Below, one piece after another: positions 18,643-24,439 of a stretch of 24,439 nt of DNA. The position numbers were made by a program, and so were the translations under genes. The notes beneath the pieces are model-generated. The model was not told where the DNA came from. It saw only the letters and a list, made by a program, of their open reading frames with translations, and did not search any database. Every line of letters starts with the position of its first letter. Positions within the stretch are counted from its first letter, which is position 1. The stretch covers positions 1 to 24,439 of the forward strand of contig LSSN01001855.1 in assembly GCA_001970855.1 (NCBI GenBank), read 5' to 3'. The stretch comes from Smittium culicis (Eukaryota > Kickxellomycota > Harpellomycetes > Harpellales > Legeriomycetaceae).

Positions 18643-20947
18643 GTGAAAAAAAATAAGATAAAGATAACACTAATGTGTAGTTAAAACATTATACATATAA
18701 AAAAAATTTTAGTTAATTTATTGAATCTATTTTTATTGGATTGTAATTTTTGTTTATATTTATCCAATAAGATTGCAACACTAAATATTTCCCCTCTCTT
18801 AAGTATAATTTGATAAAAAAGGGGTTTTCACTCTTAATGGATTCAAAAAATATTTCTAATCAAATAATAGGGATAATAAAAGTGGAAATAGTTATATATG
18901 AGTTGAGGGGTTTTACATTGTAGAAAGTCTTCTGACGCGATGTTAGCGTTCATGAGAATATTCTGCTTTTTCCTGCGGGACTTCATCAGCAGCTTGGAAT
19001 TTCTTAATAGTTTCGGGAGGCATTTTGGGTTGACAGTTAGAGTAATCGGTAGTCAATAAAGTTGATTTTCATCTAGTTATAAGTTGATTGATTGGTTAGT
19101 TGTTTATTTTATTTTATATTTTAATTTTTATTGATTTAATTTTTATCTTTTTCTTTTAAGGCTTTTATTTTATTAAAATTTAGAGTGAAATAATAGTTAG
19201 ATAATGTAATAATATCGTTTAATCGAATTAAAAATTGAACTTTAGCATTTAAAAAATTAACGCTTTTTTTGTATTATCAGTACAAAATTTATTAGATTAA
19301 AGATTTTTGAAAAAAAATTTTTTTTTGAAAAGTTTAATTGTAGCAAATAGTTAATGAGTTTTTAATTTATGAGCGGGTCGTGTTTTTCAAAAAAGAGAAG
19401 ATTGTAGAGGTTTTATATTGAAATTTTCTGTCATTGAGGGGGGGTTTTTTTGGAAAATTAATCATGAGAATAGTGCTTGATATTATATTTGATACTTTCT
19501 TTCTAAAATAAAACTTTTGTTTATCACTTATAATTAATTATCATTGTAATTTTTAAAAATTTTAGCGTATTTTTAATTCCTTAGTAAATTAAAACGTAAG
19601 TTTATCGATTATAATCAAATATCTTTATGGTTAAAATAATCTAATTTATGTTTAATTTCTTCGTATAACACAATCGAAAAACAAAGGCATTGATCATAAA
19701 TGCATATTAAGACTAACATAGTTCAATATGATGAAGTTTTGTTAGATCACTATAGGAACTTGCACATATAAACTTTATTTTGATAATATTAGTGGGATGG
19801 CCTAGATAAAAATTATAAAAAAAACCCAGCTTATTATGTATATGCAGCCATGATAATCATTACCTCTTTTATATTCAATCAAGGATTTAGGAGCGAGATA
19901 AGTAGCACTAGTAACCCCTTAGAATTTTAATTAAAATATTATATAAAAATTAAATAAGCTTATTAATTTTCTTTTTTTTAGGCAGGCTTTGAAATTAGCG
20001 ATTCTATAAAAAGAAGAAATTTTGTTATGCTAACAAAATATTATTAAATATAAGAGCTTCAAAAACATTAAAATATGGTGATTCGAGCTTTAAGTGAAGT
20101 ACTTTAACAATAAAGAATTTTTAATGAGTACTTGAAAATTAAATAATATTTAGTGTTAGAAATTTTTATAAATTTTTATATTCTCACTTTTTTACGACCC
20201 CGATTCAACTTTATCATTTAGTCATATTTATACATCATATCTTATATACAATCGAGTTCATTTCCTTGATCGATTTAACAATATGATATAAAAAATAAAT
20301 AATTTAACCTTTTCTCCTTATTGATAACCTCATTAGTAATTATATTTGCCCTTGTTAATTTCTCGTTTTCTCTTTATTCTTATATATGCTCTTTGTAAAA
20401 TAAAAATAGACAAATGTTAAATGAGTTTATTAGATTTTTTTTGGCTAGTTTGATTACTCTGTATTTTTAAATGTTCTTTGTAAAATTTTAATATGATTCA
20501 AATATTAGTTTTACGTAAATTGAAATATCTGTAGTGGTGAAATAATTTATCACTACTGCATATATCATGAAAAATTGCCAAAATCCGTTTCAAGGATAAA
20601 AAATCTCGGTTATTGCTAATGATTTTTGGTTTTATCGTGGTAAAAGTATGAAATGAAAATTTGGTTTATTTAAAGGAGATTGATTATAGTATCTATAATT
20701 ATATTTTTAATTTATAATAAAATATCTAAAATTTAATTTGGATTTTTAATAATTTATTTGATAATTAAAATATTTAGTTGTCTTAAAATGTATCGTATAT
20801 AATCTATTCAGGTGTAGTATACAAACTAATTTAAATGGTATATGATTTAGAGCATGTAGTTTTTAGTTCAGCAGAGATTGGTTTAATGATTATTATCGTA
20901 TTAAATATATGTAAGAATGCTGTAAAAAAAAAAAAGATAAATAAAAT
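18643..20947. other. AT-rich stretch between DIRS relic and nudix gene
   Basis: It holds one 26-codon minus-strand ORF (18943-19023). The rest is AT-rich without a protein-like frame, apart from runs such as G7T7 near 19438-19451. A TATTGGA / TCCAATA inverted pair lies near 18735-18770. No RNA gene signature was seen. Confidence 0.55.
18943..19023 (-). CDS. 26-codon ORF, possible microprotein or isolated exon
   Basis: ATG (19021-19023, context CCCAAAATG, a good eukaryotic start) to TAA (18943-18945). The product begins MPPETIKKFQAADEVP and is hydrophilic, with charge pairs of coiled-coil type. The DNA is much richer in GC than its flanks, which is the mark of coding DNA in this window. It lies about 390 bp upstream of the right DIRS gag start on the same strand. 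I do not recognise it. It could be a microprotein, the last exon of a host gene disrupted by the DIRS element, or an upstream ORF of the element. Confidence 0.35.
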   Translation of the reverse strand: MPPETIKKFQAADEVPQEKAEYSHER

Positions 20948-22167
20948 TTACAGTTTATATGAAGTAGATAATGAAGGTGATTTTATACCTGGGATATTCA
21001 AAACATTTTCAACTAGTTGGATGCTTTTATTTTCCCCATTTTTATTAGTTATTATGACGCGATGTAGAGGTTTATCGGTATCACCGTGGCCATTGATGTC
21101 AATGTCATCTTTGAGCGGTGTACTATACAAGTGATCACCAGGTAGAGTGCATATTAATGTAGCAGGCGTTTTTAGACCAACATAATCTGACAAGGGAACA
21201 ACTCCATCAACAGAGTCCTTGTATATAGCAAAGTCTTGGAGGTCTTTCCAATTGTTGAACAATTTCAATAGGCTTAGCAAATAAATTTGAGGAGTGACTA
21301 TAAAAATGCTGCTGTCACAAAATGCATCGAGTAGTTTATCAGGAGTTCTCCAATCAAGGAACTCCATTTCATCATTTTGAGGGGACATGCATTGTTCGTT
21401 TTTTGGGTTTAAATGTGGGTAAATTTGGCTTAAGAGATAACTATCTTCTTCAGATTCAGAAATATTGGCCATGAAAAATTGCACGTCCCACCTTCTTGGG
21501 TAACTTTCCGGGGTAATGAAACGAGAAAAATAAAGTAATCTACTAGTCAAAAGAGACAAGTTATTTGATTTTACCAAGTCTGAAAACTCAGCGTTTCTGG
21601 AGTTACAAAAGTGATCATCGAAAGGGGGAGAGGTGAGAAGGAATCCAGTTTCTTCGAACATTTCACGAATAGCGCATACTTTAAAATCTTTTATACAAAT
21701 GTCTGTAGGTTCGAGGCTGTTTAAATTAAAGCTGTTTTTTTGATTACTAGTCTGGTCAATATGATCTTTCCATTCATCCAAACCATCAGAAAAGTCGACT
21801 TTACCGCCAGGAAAAACATGGACCCCTGGAAAGCTACCTCTGGGTACTCTGAAAAATAAAACAGAGATAAAACAATTAAATTAAGAGAAAGTAATAGAAA
21901 GTAGAGCTTTATACGCAGTACCTTTTGGCCATAAGAACTTTGTAGTTATATTCCTTAAAATTAAATCTGGATTCGTCTGTATCTGTTCCAAGCAATGGGG
22001 CAGTGAGTATCAACCTTAACGAATAAACATATATTAATTAATCTCTTAAAAACAGTAGCTTAGATTTTTTATATATGTTTTTAAAAAATTCAATATTTTT
22101 ACGATGAACATGGGATTAAGTTTGGAGAAATTTTGCTAAAATATTTTGTATATTTATTGGATTGCAT
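20948..22167 (-). CDS. nudix hydrolase of NUDT19 type (acyl-CoA/CoA diphosphatase-like), 3 exons
   Basis: Spliced model: exon 1 22167-22103, exon 2 22014-21922, exon 3 21848-20948, which gives 1059 nt and 352 residues, close to human NUDT19 (375). Both introns are GT-AG and keep the frame. Visible features are SSLILTAPLL (residues 21-30), NYKVLMAKR (45-53), FPGVHVFPGGKVD (59-71) and, after a family-typical insert of about 40 residues, the nudix core REMFEETG (114-121) with its metal-binding glutamates. FITPESYPRRWDVQFF (about 163-178) and TLPGD (287-291) are further marks of the NUDT19 branch. Family members cleave CoA and acyl-CoA to 3',5'-ADP and (acyl-)phosphopantetheine, mostly in peroxisomes. 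The C terminus is SYKL: the last two residues fit a PTS1, but Tyr at -3 does not. The same-strand GSTK piece lies 2.1 kb upstream. The exon 1 start is the least certain part. Confidence 0.85.
21849..21921 (-). other. intron 2 of the nudix gene (73 bp)
   Basis: Donor GTACTG directly after ...AAAAG, acceptor TTTATTTTTCAG. It splits an Arg codon (AG|A). A second AG two bases downstream would break the frame, so the first AG is used. CTTAATTT is a possible branch region. Confidence 0.85.
22015..22102 (-). other. intron 1 of the nudix gene (88 bp)
   Basis: Donor GTAAAAATAT after ...TGTTCATC, acceptor ATTCGTTAAG. It splits a Ser codon (TC|G) and joins exon 1 in frame to LILTAPLL. The acceptor has a weak pyrimidine tract, but phase and protein continuity support it. 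Confidence 0.65.
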
Positions 22168-22539
22168 TTTAATATATAGAGGTGATAAGATAAGAAAGAG
22201 TGAAAATATTCAAGATGAAAGGGGTATTATGGGGAAATAGATTTTAATATATGAGCTGTAAAAGTTTATACTAGAAAATTAGGTAAATGAAAAAATAAAG
22301 AATTCAGCTATTTACGAGTACCGTAAGAGACGGTATATTGTAGAAATTAGATATTATGAATTAAATAGAAAAAGTTTGTACAAAGGCAAAAACAAATAAA
22401 GATCGAGAAAAAGGTTTATTATATCAAAAGTTAGATATAATTATTTGGATCTTGAATGAAGTTTTAAATGAAGCAGGCAACAGATATGATATTAGCATAA
22501 TAAGATTTAAAATATAAAGGCTCAAAGACTATAAACCTT

Positions 22540-22710
22540 TTTGAATTCGAAACATTAGATAGGGCGAAAATCAATTCAAACAATAGTTTATTTTTAATAA
22601 ACCGTTATATTACTTCAAGGCAAGGCAGTTTTTATTTCTAAAGTCGCCTAAACCGGAGGAGTCTTAGTCTTACCCTCTTCTGGTCAGCGTTTCTAATCTA
22701 ATCATCATTT
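22540..22710 (-). pseudogene. GC-richer coding-like relic, unidentified
   Basis: One minus-strand frame reads PEEGKTKTPPV, stop, ATLEIKTALP, stop, SNITVY, stop. It is protein-like, with TAG, TGA and TAA at positions where Gln or Arg codons would give continuous text. It is probably an eroded mobile-element ORF. No family was recognised. Confidence 0.25.
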
Positions 22711-22725
22711 CTTAGCCATTTTTAA

Positions 22726-22916
22726 CCCTTTCCGGGGCAAGCACTCATAAACTTTTTTAAAAATTGTAATTGGATAAGCCATATTATATTTAATTGTTAT
22801 TGGATATGAATATTTTATCAGCCATTAATTTATTACTATCTTATATTTATTTATCATGCTGTCGATTGATTAGATAATTTTGGTAGTTCAAAAAAGGCCA
22901 ACCTCCCCTGAAAGGG
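22726..22916. mobile_element. piggyBac-type MITE candidate, 191 bp, TTAA flanks
   Basis: The ends are CCCTTTCCGGGG (22726-22737) and CCCCTGAAAGGG (22905-22916), a 12-bp terminal inverted repeat with one mismatch. Each is directly flanked by TTAA (22722-22725 and 22917-22920). Duplicated TTAA with termini starting CCCTTT is the known signature of the piggyBac superfamily. The interior is AT-rich and non-coding, so this would be a non-autonomous copy needing a transposase from elsewhere. Confidence 0.65.
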
Positions 22917-23019
22917 TTAATCAAGGAGAGGTAATAATTTATCCAGCTAATAAGATAATTTATTCGGACCCCATACAGTTATAGCTAATGTAGAATTATA
23001 AAGTTACATTCATAAAATT

Positions 23020-23170
23020 AAAGAGCGTTATGGAAAACGTATGACTCGGGCCTGGCACCCGCATTCTTAAATCGCAAATCGAGCCTAAATAGTTTGATAT
23101 TATTAGCTTTGTTAGACTAGCCACTATTGGCCCCTCGAGGCCCTCTTACGTATCTATATTATTATTAGCC
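23020..23170 (-). pseudogene. GC-richer island with coding-like text and inverted repeat
   Basis: Minus-strand frames give RYVRGPRGANSG, stop, then FRLDLRFKNAGARPESYVFH, or alternatively EGLEGPIVASLTK in the next frame. The island also holds CCACTATTGGC and GCCAACAGTGG (inverted, one mismatch) and a CCTCGAGG core palindrome. It is probably debris of the same kind as the island at 22540-22710, on the other side of the MITE. No family was recognised. Confidence 0.25.
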
Positions 23171-24209
23171 AACAGTGGTTCATGAAAAAACACTATACTA
23201 TAGTATTGTAGATTATTGGGTAAAACTTCTGTTGTATCATATAGGAATCTGTTACAAATTACACTAGGAATATATTGTTTTAGAATTTTTATTGTGTTCA
23301 AAATTAAGTACATCATAGCTTTTGAATTGTGTAAGGACGCGTTGTAAATAGTTTCTTTAGTTCGTGAAAAAAATTTTCATAGGGAATATCACTCAAAGTT
23401 TGGCTAATATTGAAGTAAATAGGTTGAACTTTGATAAGCTGGAACGATTTTATATTTTCATATAGACTACTTTAACGCAAATTATTTTTTAGCAAAAAAA
23501 ATATGGTTATTGCTAATCATTCAATTCTAAGTAGATGTTTAGATAAAATTATGTTTTGGCTCTCAACAATAATTATAGATACAAGATAGCGAGACCGATT
23601 ATTTAGTAGAAGATTTTGATGTTTATGCCTGGAATATATCGTTTAATTTCTATAGATTGTTTCCTATATACTAGTATAAAAAAGAACTACTCAAGATTAA
23701 TTTGATGATATATGATTATACTGGTATCTATTATGATTCTAATCTAGTGATCCTATACCACTAATAATTGTATGTAAATAAATACGAATAATGATTAATT
23801 CGCATCTTTTTGATTATTTTCTGGTTCGATTTATTGAAATATTGAAAGATTTTTGTGACAAAATAGTAAAGTATTACAAACCATAAATGAAATTATAACT
23901 TACGTTAATATATAGAATAATTATAAAGTTTAATATATTATTATACCTCTTTAGAATATTTTTAATATATAAATGGAATCTAATGATTAACGCGTATACT
24001 ATCAATAATCATAAAGAGTTATAATAAGAATCATTAAACTAAAAAAGAAGTAAAAGGGTCAGAAAAATATAATATTTAAATTTCTTTCACATGATAATAG
24101 ATAACAATGTAGAAAATTAAAGAAGTGCAATTAATTAAAAAAAATATTCCCTACTATCCAATGTCTCTTTAATATATATAATAAAGTTGAAATAAAATAA
24201 TACTTGTCC

Positions 24210-24215
24210 TTTATT
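24210..24215 (-). terminator. possible polyadenylation signal AATAAA of the GSTK-like gene
   Basis: AATAAA on the minus strand, 54 nt after the TGA at 24269-24271. The spacing is normal for fungal and animal transcripts, but AATAAA is frequent by chance in this DNA. Confidence 0.35.
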
Positions 24216-24268
24216 AGCGAATAAAATTGTGAAAATAATGGTATAGTAGATAGTTAGATCATTAACAA

Positions 24269-24439
24269 TCAAAGCTTTGAGATAGATTTTTTAGGCAAGT
24301 CCAAAGAGTATACTGCTGCGTCAACCAAGTGATCATTTCCCCAGAAAACTTGATTGTTTTCAGTTACAAATGAAGGAACTCCGAATATTCTCTTCTCTTG
24401 AGCTTCGTTTGTTGAAGAAAATACTGCTTTCTTGGCCGA
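24269..24439 (-). CDS. GST kappa / HCCA isomerase-like protein, C-terminal part, runs in from the right edge
   Basis: The last 56 codons of a gene are read on the minus strand, ending at TGA 24269-24271. NEAQEKRIFGVPSFVTENN and QVFWGNDHL are the C-terminal hallmark of the DsbA-fold GSTK / HCCA isomerase family: an [AG]-x-FG-[VL]-P loop with the cis-proline that faces glutathione, then the F-[WG]-G-[NS]-D-[RH] motif. The protein ends in Ser-Lys-Leu, a canonical peroxisomal PTS1 signal, in line with peroxisomal GSTK proteins. The N-terminal part lies beyond this edge. The gene fragment at 1-611 has the complementary N-terminal part of the same family. Confidence 0.85.
   Translation of the reverse strand, partial: SAKKAVFSSTNEAQEKRIFGVPSFVTENNQVFWGNDHLVDAAVYSLDLPKKSISKL

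Larger units (their letters stand above)
22168..24200. other. intergenic region between nudix and GSTK-like genes
   Basis: Mostly AT-rich. It contains two GC-richer islands (22540-22710 and 23020-23170) and, between them, a MITE candidate (22726-22916). No intact gene was seen. Confidence 0.55.

Noticed and set aside
19438..19451. G7T7 run as a quadruplex or telomere-like repeat
   Set aside because: It is a single run without tandem repetition of a telomere unit.
20835..21134. Plus-strand ORF of 99 codons
   Set aside because: It overlaps the 3' end of the nudix exon in antisense and has no recognisable features.
23030..23125. tRNA-like A and B box on the minus strand (TGGCTAGT... GGCTCGATTT)
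   Set aside because: The B box departs from the consensus and no cloverleaf stems could be paired.
1..24439. Direct circular closure by identical sequence at both ends
   Set aside because: The first and last bases share no terminal overlap, and joining them directly breaks the GSTK frame by one base. Circularity stays only a hypothesis.
1..24439. CRISPR array, bacterial operon or phage module
   Set aside because: No regularly spaced repeats or ribosome-binding-site-led gene strings were found; spliced introns and DIRS/LINE relics show a eukaryote.

Overview
The window looks like AT-rich nuclear DNA of a eukaryote, most likely an early-diverging fungus. The evidence is two short GT-AG introns (88 and 73 bp) in a NUDT19-like gene, a peroxisomal SKL tail on a glutathione S-transferase kappa-like protein, very AT-rich non-coding DNA and decayed DIRS and LINE retroelements. 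A gut-fungus lineage such as Harpellales is my guess from the look of the DIRS proteins; it is not demonstrated. No rRNA, tRNA, CRISPR array or bacterial operon was found.

Layout. Positions 1-611 (minus) hold the N-terminal 203 codons of a GSTK / 2-hydroxychromene-2-carboxylate isomerase-like protein that runs off the left edge. About 0.61-2.3 kb is AT-rich, with one unrecognised 51-codon open frame (871-1026). About 2.3-5.2 kb (plus) is a decayed non-LTR retrotransposon: an ORF1 with a damaged CCHC knuckle, then an ORF2 endonuclease and linker but no reverse transcriptase. About 5.38-9.92 kb (plus) is a decayed DIRS-type tyrosine-recombinase retrotransposon in the order gag, RT, RNase H, post-RNase H domain, tyrosine recombinase, interrupted by an AT-rich insert. 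About 9.9-14.4 kb is AT-rich with no gene I can support. About 14.44-18.64 kb (minus) is a second, diverged DIRS relic of the same family, pointing toward the first. About 18.6-20.9 kb is AT-rich apart from a 26-codon ORF. Positions 20948-22167 (minus) are the only complete host gene, a three-exon NUDT19-like nudix hydrolase of 352 residues. About 22.2-24.2 kb contains a piggyBac-type MITE candidate (22726-22916, TTAA flanks) between two GC-richer islands. Positions 24269-24439 (minus) are the last 56 residues of a GSTK-like protein ending in SKL.

The host genes share a theme. GSTK and NUDT19 families are known as peroxisomal or mitochondrial enzymes of thiol and CoA metabolism, and all three gene pieces lie on the minus strand. 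The most curious point is that the left edge carries the first part of a GSTK-like protein and the right edge the last part. The pieces do not overlap and are complementary, with only about 18-19 residues missing between them relative to the family. This could mean a circular or tandemly repeated 24.5-kb unit, a contig broken inside a repeated gene, or two tandem paralogues cut by chance. The rest of the window is mostly a graveyard of mobile elements.
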